From Euptelea pleiosperma (Eukaryota; Streptophyta; Magnoliopsida; Ranunculales; Eupteleaceae), in contig CM068544.1 of the NCBI GenBank assembly GCA_035048495.1, positions 48,509,893 to 48,573,892 of the forward strand: 64,000 nucleotides of DNA, written 5' to 3'. Below, piece by piece: positions 36,101 to 48,767 of this stretch (positions are counted from its first letter, which is position 1; every line of letters starts with the position of its first letter). Position numbers and translations under genes: made by a program. The notes beneath the pieces are model-generated. The model was not told the DNA's origin. It searched no databases and worked only from the letters and a program-made list of their open reading frames with translations.

Positions 36101-36772
36101 CTCTTATCTTATATGGCTTCAATAATGAGTGGCTGAGATCCACTAGGCTTCATATCGATGGCTGAGATTAACTCCCACCCAATTTTAACACACTTTGTCA
36201 GAAAGTGCCACAGGCATGGGCCACCCACGCATGGGCCACCCACGCATATATCAAGACAACTCAGTTGTATTATCTTATCTTATCCATCCATCTAATGTTG
36301 ACGGTTAGATAAAGAGTGGTTGAGATCAAATCCATCGATCTAATGTGGACAGTTAGATTTCTGCCTCTCAATCTGCCTCATTTGACATCAATTTATTCAA
36401 AATTTAAATTTCAACACTGTTATTTTTTGTTATTTCTGTTATTTTCCCATTTCTCCCTCTGTGCGTTACAATCCGTTATAACAGCCGTTATAATAGAAAA
36501 AACGGTAACGCCGCAGTCCGTTATACCGTTTGAGTGCCAAAGGCACCCAATTTTTGCAAACGCTTTTCTCGGAGAGTGCCGTGGGCATGGCCATTTACTA
36601 TTCTATATAACAAAACACATCGTTTGTCTCCCTACTTATACCTCCTCTTATAAGCATCAACAAAGAAGGGCCAAGATCTAATCCTCCCCCAAATGGACGG
36701 TGGATCTCTGCCACTCACCTGATTTTGACAAAGAATTGTCAAGGAGTGCCAATGGCACGGGGCACCCACTAG
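33152..36772 (+). repeat. Higher-order tandem array of Helitron-derived units
   Basis: The array starts TCTATAAACAAAACAGG after an A (33151) and ends CCCACTAG before a T (36773), as for a Helitron boundary. Inside are many head-to-tail units of about 140-360 bp, each opening with (TC)TATATAACAARRCA-like sequence and closing with GTGCCGTGGGCACGGGCCAC-type ends and CACTA. A composite unit repeats four times: the anchor GGCTTCAATAATGAG occurs at 33370, 34199, 35035 and 36115. One sub-unit in every copy contains a captured CCGTTATAACGG-family segment (about 33650, 34475, 35320, 36410). No Rep/helicase coding sequence is present. Confidence 0.78.
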
Positions 36773-38148
36773 TATATATATATCAAATGGGATATTATCA
36801 CAGTTCATATATCAATATCCCAATTTGTATCCAAAAAGTATTAGAATATAAAAATTTATTCAAATAATACCTGATCATTCGAACACAGATTCAAATTTAC
36901 GAGTATCCACTGACACCCCTTACGTTGGGACAACCTTATGATGATGATAATGATGATGTCTTCCCAGCCTTAGCAAATGCACTGTAAAACCATATTTATC
37001 ACAGAAACAAAGATGTTTCCTTCATTTCTTCCTTTCAAGATATAGGAAGCTTCTACTAAAAAACCCACCCACTGATCCACATCTTAGCATCTACCTGTTA
37101 TCCAACAGTGAGCCCCTTCATTATGCAATATAGGTATTGTGTATCGATCCATGGCAATAAAAAAAAACTATCAAATATTGTGATGAGGCAAAAAAAAAAA
37201 ACCTTATTTATCGCCCATTCAACATATTCTTGACGAAATTCCACGAAAATGCAGGGTTCAAGATGCAAAAAATCAATCTGATTAATGATGACAAACACCC
37301 AAATTAATGATTTATTCTGGACTGTTTACCGGTTCATTTTAACCATCAGAAAGAATGACATACTTCGAATGGTTCCAATCATCCCGTTGACCCAGGTGAT
37401 CTACATGCAACCTATAAAATGGTGAGTCACGAACCCAGCATCAGCACATCATCATCTTCCATCTATAGACACATTAATTACAGTTTATTTATGGCAGCAA
37501 ATGTGTAGCCCGAGCACATATCAGTATCTCATCGAGCTCGAGTCGCACACCCACCAAGGAAGCTAATGGAAGCACCACCACCACAATCATTATGTAACTC
37601 ATGCAACAAAGTATGGACATTGGCCAGCAGCATGGAACCACCATTAGACATGCCACTTAGGATTCGAGGGCATGGAGTTGCCATCAACAATTTTATAAAA
37701 GTTCATAATAAAAATGGATAAGAATTTCTCCCATTACTCTCATGGGCCAACAACACCTGATAGCCAAAACATGTTTATTTCAAAAAACCCGCAATTGCAG
37801 GTCACTGCCAGATCCTCTTTATAACCTGAATGGACATAAACCCTCTCTGAGTTTCTTCAAACATCCATTTGTCAAATGGAATACACTATCCATAGTTATT
37901 GGTATTTTGGTCTATGTATGCATCACAGATCCCAAGAAGAATTTTCAAGGTACTGGTGGATGTTGAAATTGCAAAAAAGTAGAACAGTCTACACTAGATG
38001 CTCAGTAATGGTGTGCCAAAAGGATGCTCAGTGATGAAATCACAGTTATCAAATGGCCGAAAAAACTTGCTCTACCTAGAATGACAGATTTGATGTCGCC
38101 GTAAGTCTGTTGGGTAACACGCAGGAAGTTTGATTAATGGTTCAGCTT
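36773..38148. other. Spacer between the array and SAM50
   Basis: AT-rich sequence with no gene recognised. The part next to 38148 is the likely 3' UTR of the minus-strand SAM50 gene. Confidence 0.4.
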
Positions 38149-41100
38149 CTATAAAGGAGAAGAAAAGCTAAACTGTACACCTGTCTTCCCACGGTCGTGC
38201 TCAAGTTGTTTCAGTATGTAACAGTAGTTAATCTGGAACAAAATCACGTTCGTTAGAGAAGTCCAAGAACTGGGTTTATAAGAGGAACAATCACATCAAA
38301 AACAGGAAGAAATTCCCCGTCTCTATCATAAAGGTAGCACACATGCAGGGAACAACCAATCTATGGATCCCAAGGTAATTTCCAGGTCATAAGCTGACCT
38401 ACGGAATGAACATAACCTCCAACCTATAGATTTTTTATTTTCAGAATTAGCCACATTTTTTTAATTCTAAATATAAAAATGAATACAATAGATTGGATAG
38501 TTGTGATCATCCAATTGGGTCAGTTTTGCAACCATGGGACTTTATTATAGGTGAGACATTAAAGGAATGGTCACCCCAGTATGTACACCATGCGTGCAGC
38601 ACAATAAGAATGACCTATTCCCATCCTCCCATCTTGACCCAAGTATCCTCTTTTTGCTAAATTTGATATAAAGATGTCAACATAGATTACTAACCTCCAT
38701 GCGGAACAGCTTGGTGGGGACTATAATTCCAGCACCTGCGGAGCTTCGGAAAGACTCCCCGAACTTCCGAAATGAGAAATTCCGAAACTCATTCTCCGTT
38801 AATTTAGTAAGATTTCCAGCACAAGCAAATACATGTCCATGGATTCCGGCTTCTCTGAACACCCTCAATGGAAGATTGAAAGAAAGGTCTGCAAAAGACG
38901 TAACGGCAAAATCTCCTCCAAGGACATCTCTTCCAGGAGAGGTAGCCGAACTTTCATTGTCAGATTTATCAACAATTAGCCTTCTTGGCTCAGTAGGGCC
39001 CAGTCCCCTAGACTTGAACCCCAAAAGTGTTGTTGGGCCCCCCAAGGTGCACACTGGTGAAGAATGACCACCTAAGAAGAATCTCTCAGGTAGAGGCGAG
39101 GGCACATTCATGAATCCACTTCCCCACGGAAAAATAGCACCCACAGATATCCCAAAGTTGAACGCTGCATTATAAAAGCCCAAGGGGAAAGCATAACGAA
39201 AATCGAACTCCTGTTAAGAGTATGAAAGGAAAGCAAATTCATTAACCAATGCTTGTACATTGGAAAAAAAGGGTAAGCCTAAAATACTTATATGACGGTT
39301 AATTAAAATAAGAAATAAATCAATTATAATACATATAATAAACTATGTTGAGCAAGACCATGGCAAATGCAACCAGCAAGAATAAATTAACTATAAAAGA
39401 AACATATAAGAAGTGTGGACAACACCTAGAGACAACGCTCCGAAGAGCAGGTTGTCGCTATATGGTACATTGAAATTAACTGAAAAAATGACTCCCAAGG
39501 CAGGTTATACACACACATATATATGGGTTGGGATAGGTTGACATATTTTTCACGACATATAATAACACACGGTCATGGGGCCCACATGGAGATGAGTCAA
39601 GGGGTGATTTTTTTGTGAAGATGATCTCCTCACCATAGAGATCATCCTCACAACTCACAAGAAATCAACCCTTTTTGAAACTTCTAACCCTATTAAATGT
39701 GGACTTAAAGTAAACGGTGAAAATGGACTATCCAAATTTTTTTGTGACATTATGTGTATCTAAAACTCATTGAAGAACTTCTGACATTGGCACTCGAGCT
39801 TATAGCTGATGTTAAGCATTTCAAACTGCTAAGACTTGTATTTACCATTATGGCATTTTACTGACATTCTACCATTGAAACTGCTGATACTAGTATTCTA
39901 ACTAATACAAACATTGAAGAATTGCTGGTACTAAGACAAAGCAGCAATAAGACAAAGTTTAAGAAAACCTAGTAAAGGGCAAGTAATGGTTGAGAGTATA
40001 CCCAGTACCCTATGCGCTAATAGAGATTTTCACTGGCTTTGTAGTGAGAGTTAGCTTTAAGGCTCTATAGCGAGTAGTTGCATAAAGTAGTCATCCACCA
40101 GGTTCAGCAGTATATTCTTTCGATCCAAACCAGCACCATAAGGGAGTAGCACTTCTCTCACAAAACACACAAGCAAAATTTAAGCAGCTCTAATATGGAA
40201 ATGCTTATGCGGGTTGAGCTCACTTATGGATGATGATGTATCTTTACGTAGGAACTCTCTAGGGACTTCTCAAATTATTTGCAGCATATCTATTGGTTGA
40301 GGATACGGGGCTTGGATTGCTATCTACTCCTTAAAAGTTCACACCCTGACTAGCATTAGTTTGAGCAGCTTGGTTTCAAGTAACAGCATTAGTCTCATCG
40401 GGTGGAATATAGAAGTTTATATGGCTGATGGTTCTCTGCGTGGCATTCTCTAAAGGGTTTGGGCCTGAGTTGAGGCTATTGGATCTTGATCTCTCAAATG
40501 ACTTAGCTTGGGCATAGTTGGTCAAAAGGTTTGAGTTGATTCTAGGGTTGTCACAGCTATGGTTAAGGAAAGGTTCCTTGTAAATGCCCGAGTGTTGGTT
40601 GTCTGGGTGAATAGGCAACTAGGGAAAGGTGTCATCTTCAGCAACTATTTTGCTTTTCATCTTTTGCATCATGCCCCCTAATTAGGTGGATGGGCACCAA
40701 AGATTTTGGTTGTGCCTAGGGATAGTATGGTTTTGGTTACATCTAGGATACTCAACCCATTGAGAAGGATTGTGTGGTTGGTACATCTCACCATTTACAT
40801 AAGGTTCCCTATTTATGCGAAGTCCTTCATCCTTTGCAAATCATCAAGTCGACATACTAGGTTAGGCTGCTGATGGAACGGAACCTATAAAGTTGATGTC
40901 TAACTATAGGCTGATAAGGAGGTCTTTGCATGATCCTTAATTTACGACTAAGGCTGCTGAAGTGGCAGGTGTAGTCACAATGGCCTATATATACAGGGTT
41001 GGGATAGGTTGACATAAAATGACAGTCGTGGGGCCCACGTGGAGATGAGTTAAGGGATGATAATTGATGAGGATAATTTTCTCTCCCTAGATATCATCCT

Positions 41101-44100
41101 CACCAAAAATTAGCCCATTCTGACATTTGAAACCTTATTAAAAGTGGAATGCTAGTTGTAAAATTATGGATAGTGGGTAGAAATGGATCTGCTAGGAGTT
41201 TTCAAGAGGCAGAGAGGCAGCTTAGGCAGCACTCAATCCGCTATATATATGGGCTGGTATAAAGTTACTAATGCATTTTGACTTGTAAAATGATACACAG
41301 TCGTGGGGACCACATACAGATGAGTAAATGACTTTATTTTGGTATATCATCCTCACCAAAAATCAGAAATTTCTAACAATATCAAATATGGACTTAATTT
41401 GACAGTGAAAAATGGACACTACAAAAAATTTCAACTTTCAATCCACCTTTCATAAGGCTACAAATGTTGGAATAGGCTGATTTTTTTGTGAGGTTGATAT
41501 CCATGTTGAGAAGAATATCATCACCAAAAATCAGCCCTTAACACATCTGTATGTGGGCCCCACATCATTAGTCATTATTTTATATTATATATATATATGG
41601 GTTGGGATAGGTTTACACGTGGTTTTGTCACATATAATGACACATGGTTTTATCCTCACCATGGGGGTCATCCTCACCAACAATCAGCCCATTCTGACAT
41701 TTGACGCCATATGAAAAGTGGAATGCAAGTTGAAAATTTTGGATTGTCCATTTTCACCGTTAACCTGAAGTTCACATTTGATAGGGTTAGAAGTTTCAGA
41801 AAGGGTCAGATATCTTGTAAAGCCCTAGAGGTCGAATCGAGCAAAAACAGGAAAAAGCAAGTTATCACTTCAGGATAAATATTCAATATGATGAGCAACG
41901 CCCTATGGACACCAATTATTTGGCAAGGGCCTCACCTTGGTGTTCAACTCCTGGAGAATGTAACAGAAGAATTATCCCACCCTTCACATAATGGTTGATG
42001 AAAGGTTTACCACCATCTAACTTATCACCTAGGATACCCAGATGCTTCAATATGCCCGACGTACCCGTATTGACATGATAAGATATTGATACTAGTACAA
42101 GATACCGCATGGCTACTTCTACATTGCAACTTTCTCATTTCCTGTTATGCTAGTACTTATTTTCTTAACTACTAACAATTTCCTTGTTTGTATGGTCAGT
42201 AGAAATATATAAATAGTATATTGCAACAAATCTTACTTCAAAAATTTTGTAATAAAAAAAATGAAGTAAACAAAAATGATGCTTAGCTTAACAAAGCTAA
42301 AAATATAATACTTAGCTTAACATGTCCAGCTACATACCCACAGCCCATATTGGTTTGATGATTGTGATTTAGTTCATGGGGGGTGTTTGGTTACTGATAC
42401 AAGTCTATTCTAAATGGGGGGTGTTTGGTTACTGATACAAGTTTATTCTAAATAGAATTTCATTTTTGGCAAAATAATCCCAAGACTCCTTGGAATTCTT
42501 TTCCATGGTACATCTCGGTAAGTTGAGAAACTAAAACATATAAAACAAGATGATACGATACACTGGAAAAATAATGATACCTTCAGATATGCAAAGTTAC
42601 GATATGTTACACTAAAATAGGTTTAAGATGTTTAGTGAAATAATATTACCTTTGATAACACACATACCATAAAAAATTATTTAATTGACTAATTCGTTTT
42701 GCAATATATATCAATACATACCCTATGTATTATACTGGCGATCGGACAGAACAAGACAGCTCATAGAAGACACAACAAGAAGGTACAAGATCTAAAACCA
42801 TGTTTCCACCACCACAATCACCTTTAGGCCTTTTTGAAATGTAAAAGAAGTTCAATTCCTGAATATAATGTGCACATAAATCAACAAGCTATTTTTCCTG
42901 GATGGTAATCTAGTCAATTTTCAGAATAAACTTGTGGCCTTGACCAAACACATCCTGTATATTGAACAGTTTAAGTGAAGCACTGGCACATGTGTAGTGT
43001 GCGATACCTTGATAGATTAAAGTCTTACATTTATATAAATATTTTTTGATAATTATAAACTTTATTGATGGCAAACTACCAAAACAAAGGCCTAAGCTAG
43101 AGAGGTCGAGGAAACCTACTCTTCGCAAAGGCAAGGCAAAACAAAGAAACAAGCAAGCACCCAATTAAAATTGTTTATGCCAAAGTCAAGATGCAGAATT
43201 CTAAGATGCTGTTTCCAGAAGAAGTATACTATGTTTTTCAAGCCAGAATGGTTTTCGAAAACTTATATATCTGATTATCACAGAAATCTTTATCACACTC
43301 AGTATTGTCTCATCTCATGCACATGCATGGAACACGTTCATAACTTTTCATAACTTTTGTGGCATGACTAGGAAGGTTGCATTCAATGAAAGATTTGCGT
43401 TAGAGTGGGAGTTAATCATGTACAGAAGTCAATACGGTAACCTTTTCACATGTGAGTTCTTGGATGGCATCCTTCGGCCAGCATTCACATAAGTACAATA
43501 GAGTAACATTCATATGGAGTACATAAGTCAATAAAACAACCATAAAAAGCAATAAATCTGCATTGCATCAAATCACAGGAAACAACTCATAAAGGAACAG
43601 GATCAGAAGGTCCGAAGGTCAGACTTTCCCACACTCTAGTGGTCCCCCAATTAGAATTTTAGTTAGATGATTGCACTCTCTAGTCAGCAGGTAACTCTCA
43701 AGTCTAAAACTTAAGATTGACATGAGAAAACCAGTAGGCATGCACGATTTTGGATATTATTAAAATTAGAATTGAGGAGGTCAAAATTTCCCCCAGTCTA
43801 TTGCTTCCCCGATATTGGTTGCACTCTCCAGTCAGAAGGTCACTCTTGAATCTAAAACTAAGGGTTTAAATAAGGAAAAAAGCATGCAAGAGTTTGGAAA
43901 TTATTAAGATTTGATAGAGAACCACCCGGTAACAGATTTTAATCATAAGATTTTGACTAGATGTAGTAATGGAACAAATTCAGTAGTTAAAATGAACAAA
44001 GATGTATAATGGGTAACAAGCTGTAAAAAAAAGATTTTGGAAGGAGAGAAGAAACACTGGTGTGCATGCATAATGGACAGCTTATAAAACTATTATCAAC

Positions 44101-46173
44101 CATACATAGTTTTGAATTTGGAACTAGGCATCAGCCAAAGGGATATCAAATTAGACATATTGATATAGCTTGTCCATTTAAGCATCCATATATCCACCCT
44201 TGTAATGCAACACATCATTGTTTGCCCTGACAATTTAACAAGGTTTAAATCCAAGATACTGGAAAGAGGGAAGAGAAATGTAAATATCGGTTTCTTAGAT
44301 TATTATCCTCCACATATCATTTGCTGTTAGATCCAGGTATTAGCAGAAGAGACAAATTAGACATACTATCTAACCATTTGAGCATTCCATATCTTAATCC
44401 CAACTACATTGTAATGCAACGCACTTGCATCACAAAACTACTTGGAACTGCACCATCAAGGTTGCAATTGAGGATTTGAGATGCAGTAGTGGCTAGAAAT
44501 TGGTTGTTTCTATATTAATATGTGGCAGCACAAACATTAGCACCCTAGGGTCAGCGGTAATAGTATGCAGTAGTGTTACATCCCATTCTCTCCCCTTTCA
44601 GGCCTACTTGATGCAAAACATAAGTAATCCTAAAAAGAGGAGATAATGAACACAGTGACATGAAAGGCTTGCAGTCGTGCAAAAGACATACTATGTGACA
44701 AACATCCCAAGTATAATGGCACAGTATATCTGTTGATTCGATCACTTAATCAATGAAGCTGGAATAAAACAAACGGTCAGGAGATATCCAAAAATCAAGA
44801 AATGAGAAGGAAGAGGCATAGGAAGAGAGAATTGCACCTGGCGTAAAAATCGTAAGCTCCGAGTATCAGGCGCAAGGCCGCCAATTTGAGAAGTAGAAAC
44901 AAAAGCATATCCTTGTGTTGGCCTCAGAGGTGAATCTCTCTTGTCAATCTTAAATGTGTACTTTAGAGATGAGAGTAAGCTATGTCCAAGCTGCATCCTT
45001 ATTGACCTAGAGGACATTTGTGATGGATCTGTTAAAGTACGCCATGTGAGATTGTAAGCCAAGTCATGATGCTTGGTCGAAACTAAGCCAACAGATAGGC
45101 CCAACAATCGCTCTCTGTAAGAAGAGAACTTCAACCAATCTTGGGAAAGAAGCATCATTCGAGCCGTTAGAGGGGTTACTAATCCTTTGAATCTGGGGAG
45201 AGACACTCCGGTGCTTATCTCTGAAGTTTGGTCCCAACCATAAGCCCAGGAACCATCCCAAATGTCACCATATCCAAACAAGTTTTTCAACTTGAGTGAT
45301 CCTTCAAGCGACCAAGATCTAGCCTATAAAAGCATACTTACAATATCAAAAACCTTAAGAAAACTAATCTGATGATATATATTTATAAACATTTCAAATA
45401 GAATGTACATCAGACAGAGCATATTGACCAGCAAAATTTCTTGCTTACCTATACATGTGTATCATATATTACTGCCATATGCGTACGTGTGTCTCTCAGT
45501 ATTGCATATGAAAAAGAATTTTCATCCACATTCGTTCAACGAAAAAACCCAATTTCTAGTTCTAACTAAAAATCTCACTATACCCAATTCCCAAACTTAT
45601 CAAAAACGCATAATCAAGCCAAAAAAAAAAAAAATCAGAACGCAAAAATAAGCAAAAACAACAAATTAATGGTACCTCGGGCTTGGAAAAGATGCCGACG
45701 TCTCCAGTGAGGGGACTCTTGGTCTCGACAACCTCGACAACGACATTCGCAGTGCCAGGTAGCTCAGGCGGGCCGGAATCAAGGGTGATGTTAACGGAAT
45801 CGAAGATTCCAAGCCTCCGAAGACGGGCATTAGCTATACTCGCGGCTTGAAGGAGCTCTTGCATGGTGGATGCCTTCTTGAGGGCTTCGACCTCCGCTTC
45901 AATGAGCGAGTCTTTGGTCCTGGTGTTGCCCTTGATAAGGACATCGTGGACTCGAAGAGTTACACGCTCTGTGGACAATCGATGGAAGAGACTGTCCAAT
46001 TTGTTCCTCTCAGAAAGCAACCTTGATTCTTGGCTTCCTGGTTCTTCCTCGTCTTCATCTTCGAAGTCTTCTTCGTTTTCGTCGTCTTTGCCATTTGACT
46101 CTTCTTCTGCATCTTCGATTGGGTTCTGTGAGACAGGTTCTCGCCTTTGCTGTTCTTCAGCTGAGCTGGCCAT
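38149..46173 (-). CDS. SAM50: SAM50, mitochondrial outer-membrane Omp85 assembly protein
   Basis: Four minus-strand exons, 46173-45676, 45323-44838, 39210-38695 and 38232-38149, all joined in phase 0, give 527 residues (Arabidopsis homologues about 520). SAM50 inserts beta-barrel proteins into the mitochondrial outer membrane. The N-terminus (residues about 19-50) is strongly acidic. One POTRA domain covers about 67-150 (VTLRVHDVLIKGNTRTKDS, LRRLGIFDSVNITLDSGP). The Omp85 beta-barrel follows from about 170 to the end, with the conserved loop-6 motif in the form LLGFKSRGLGP and a C-terminal strand GKTGVQFSFSS. The ATG at 46173 is chosen because homologues start MASS-like; an in-frame ATG at 46233 would add 20 residues. 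Intron 2, between 44838 and 39210, is 5.6 kb. Plastid OEP80/TOC75-V is excluded by the single POTRA and short length. Confidence 0.93.
39516..39740. mobile_element. MITE copy inside SAM50 intron
   Basis: It opens with ATGGGTTGGGATAGGTTGAC and contains GGGGCCCACATGGAGATGAG, then GATCTCCTCACCATAGAGATC. Related to the three copies at 40981-41860. Confidence 0.45.
40981..41860. mobile_element. Three adjacent MITE-like copies in SAM50 intron
   Basis: Copies start near 40985, 41262 and 41592, each with TATATATGGGTTGGGATAGG-type or similar openings, a GGGGCCCAC block and CATCCTCACCAAAAATCAG. Each has a CACATTTGATAGGG-like centre. They are spaced about 280-330 bp, suggesting repeated insertion or duplication. 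Confidence 0.5.
42378..42453. repeat. 38-bp tandem duplication
   Basis: Two copies of a 38-bp unit starting GGGGGTGTTTGGTTACTG and ending TTCTAAAT differ at one base. Located in SAM50 intron 2. Confidence 0.65.
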
Positions 46174-46252
46174 AGTAGGAGACAGTGAGGGAGGCAGAGG
46201 GAGAGAGATGGAAGAATTACGAGGTGGGCGCATACCTCTGTATTGAGGAATT

Positions 46253-46867
46253 TAGGGCTGCAACTTGGGCGGGCTCAACCCGCGTCCGACGGGCTCAACC
46301 CGACGTTGGGCTCGGGTTGGGTTGGCCCACACAGAACTCGGGCTCGGGCCTAGTAATACGAAACCCAATAAAAATCAGGTTGGGCTCGGGCTGAGGTCAA
46401 GCCCAACCTGAGCCCAATCTCTCTCTCTCTCTCTCTCTCTCTAAAACTAAAAACCCTTTTCCCTCTCCCTCCCACTACTTTCTCTCTCTCCTAATTCCCC
46501 CTCTCTCCTCCTCCTCCTCTCTTTCTGTGTGTGTGTGCACCGCCGCATCACTATTGTTGAATCACTGCCGCATCTATGCTGTCACCGCTTGATGTGCAGC
46601 CACCACTTGTTCTCTCGTCTCCTTCTATGCTGACACACTTCATGGATGTGCAAATTTGGTAGTACTGGTACCCAACTCGATGGAGAAACAAACAAGAGGG
46701 GAGTGAGCATCATGGGACCAAACCAACTAACCCGATCGAGCTAGGCTCGGACTGAGATTCTCAAGCTCGACTCCGGATTGGGTTCTGGCTCAGATTAGGA
46801 ATCTTAAAGTTTGGGTTGGGCTCGGGTTGACCTCCAACCCGACCAACCCGTTGGAATTGCAGCCCTA
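46253..46867. mobile_element. hAT-like element just upstream of SAM50
   Basis: Perfect 11-bp terminal inverted repeat TAGGGCTGCAA / TTGCAGCCCTA bounds 615 bp. TAGGG termini recall Ac-type hAT elements. The flanks share GAGGA but not a clean 8-bp TSD. The ends are rich in GGGCTCGGGTTGGG; the inside holds a (CT)n tract near 46422-46441. It starts 80 bp upstream of the SAM50 ATG, so it lies in the 5' UTR or promoter. Confidence 0.65.
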
Positions 46868-48177
46868 GTGAGGATGTAAGGACATGGTTTTCTAGACACT
46901 AAAGACGGTCTACAATCATTGTACTAGAGGGTTAGAAGCTCACACCTATAGACCGCTAATAAAAGTCATAGAGATTTGAATTGGATTTCTTCTTAAACAA
47001 AGCGAATGAAATGGAAATAAGAGGACCAAAGCTTGATCCACCGCACCATCATCTTTCAGACTGACTGAGTCCATCAGTGTTCGGCCCATCCCATCGCGAT
47101 GTAGGCTGTGTTTGTTTTTTATGAATCCACGCGCTTTGGCGCCAATGTGCGCCCAAGGAGCGTGTTGCAATACTCACCCCCTGAGAATCGAAATGCGCAC
47201 CTCGTCTTGAAATATGGAAGAAATGACATAGAAAATAATTAAGTTGTTATTAAAGAACTATTTTGAAAATATAAAAATAATGGTATAATATGTAATTAAG
47301 TGGTTATTAAGGAGTTGTATTGAAAATAAGAATAATGGCATGAAAAGTAATAAAGTATTTAAATAATTTTTTTTTCTAACGAGAGAAAATTTTTAAAAAG
47401 CTAAATATTTTATTTAATAACGGGTGAGTACGGTGAATGAGCATTTAATAAATTTATTTTAAAAAAAATATTTTATGAACTAAAAGTACCTACATATTTT
47501 TCTTTTTGACATTGGTAAGTACAGTAAAGGGTCATTTAATGATTTTTCATCATTTTTGTAAGTTCTTGAGAGAGAGCTTTAACAAAAGGGCATTATGGGT
47601 ATTGAAGAGAGAATCTTAGAATCTCTTTTGGAGATGCTTTTCGCCCAAACCACTTATCACATTAACCGCTAGTTCACTTTTTTTGTTTATGTCTTAATTA
47701 AAATATTTTTGGTATTAAGTGTTGAAATTAAGTTGTTTATCAAAGGCCATCTAAGTTGGAGACGGGTTGAAGGTTGAGACGGGTCAATTTTAATAAAATT
47801 AAGTGACCAGAAATGAACTGAAGAACATGTTTAATTGGTTGGAGAAGACACCGTTGTAACACTGACCCCACTGTTCCATGTAATTTTCCCTTTGAATGCT
47901 AGCAGTTATGAGTCATATGACCCCATTAGGGCATTAATCTTAGCCCATGCTTGGTATTATATGCTGTGATCTGAAGAATGTGGTCATTTAATGGACCCCT
48001 TCCAATAGCTAGTCAGCACGCGTCATCCATGCATATCTACCGCATCCTAAATGGAACTGCACAAAATGGGTTGAAGTGGGCCACACGCATTAAGAGAGGA
48101 TATTCCAAAAGTGATGTGACCCCACCTCAACGAATGGTCTTATTTACTGCGTCCTCACCTTTGCAATCACAAAATGG
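46868..48177. other. Intergenic, no gene recognised
   Basis: AT-rich in 47200-47700 with imperfect direct repeats (GTAATTAAGTGGTTATTAA, GTTATTAAAGAACT). No coding signal with family features. Confidence 0.4.
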
Positions 48178-48576
48178 CTGAGGCTCCAGTTACCGCCCTA
48201 AAATGATAGGCTCCAGTTACAGGACACAATATGAGACACGTGGCACGTTTTTATAGGACTCTGACCGTATGGATGTTTGGTCAACTCTTAATTGGACCTA
48301 TAAACCAAAAATCAGCCTGATTAGTGGTTTATAGGCATTGGATTGGACTTATTTTCATGGGTTAATCTCAACTGTGGGAAATTGAGCAGTATTTGAGGTA
48401 CAAAGATCGAAACGCATACAAATCACTAATCAGGATGAATTTTGGTTTGTGGATCCATCAAGGGATTGGCCATACATCCATACGGTAAGAGTCCTCTAAT
48501 AGTGTGCCACGTGGCTCATATTGTGTCCTGTAATCGGAGTCAGTCATTTTAGGGCGGTAACTGGAGCCCGACCCTA
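48178..48576. mobile_element. MITE hairpin (GGAGCCCGACCC terminal type)
   Basis: Left GAGGCTCCAGTTACCGCCC pairs with right GGGCGGTAACTGGAGCCCG. Inner blocks GACCGTATGGATGTTTGG, GATTAGTGGTTTATAGG and GCCACGTGGC match the 22024 element. TSD not resolved. Confidence 0.65.
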
Positions 48577-48767
48577 AAAATATAAAGAAAAAGGAAAAAA
48601 GAGGAAGCACATGTAAATGGATCAACAAGAGTTGAACAGTTGAACGTGGCTTATAAAAAAACATAACTTGAACACGCACTCTCCACTGATAATTAAGCTC
48701 CGTTCTCAACCGTTCATCTTAACAAACAGCAATACTTGTTTTATTCAATCGGAACGTAAACTCACTG

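Noticed and set aside
33152..36772. CRISPR-like or centromeric satellite array
   Set aside because: Units vary in length, have transposon ends and sit between normal genes. This is a local Helitron-derived array.
40376..40618. 80-residue minus-strand ORF in the SAM50 intron
   Set aside because: The sequence is asparagine/serine-rich with no recognised family and no neighbouring transposon ends.
41916..42110. 64-residue minus-strand ORF in the SAM50 intron (KHLGILGDKLDGGK)
   Set aside because: It lacks a domain or splice partners. It may be an old insertion of unknown origin, but not enough is visible to call it.
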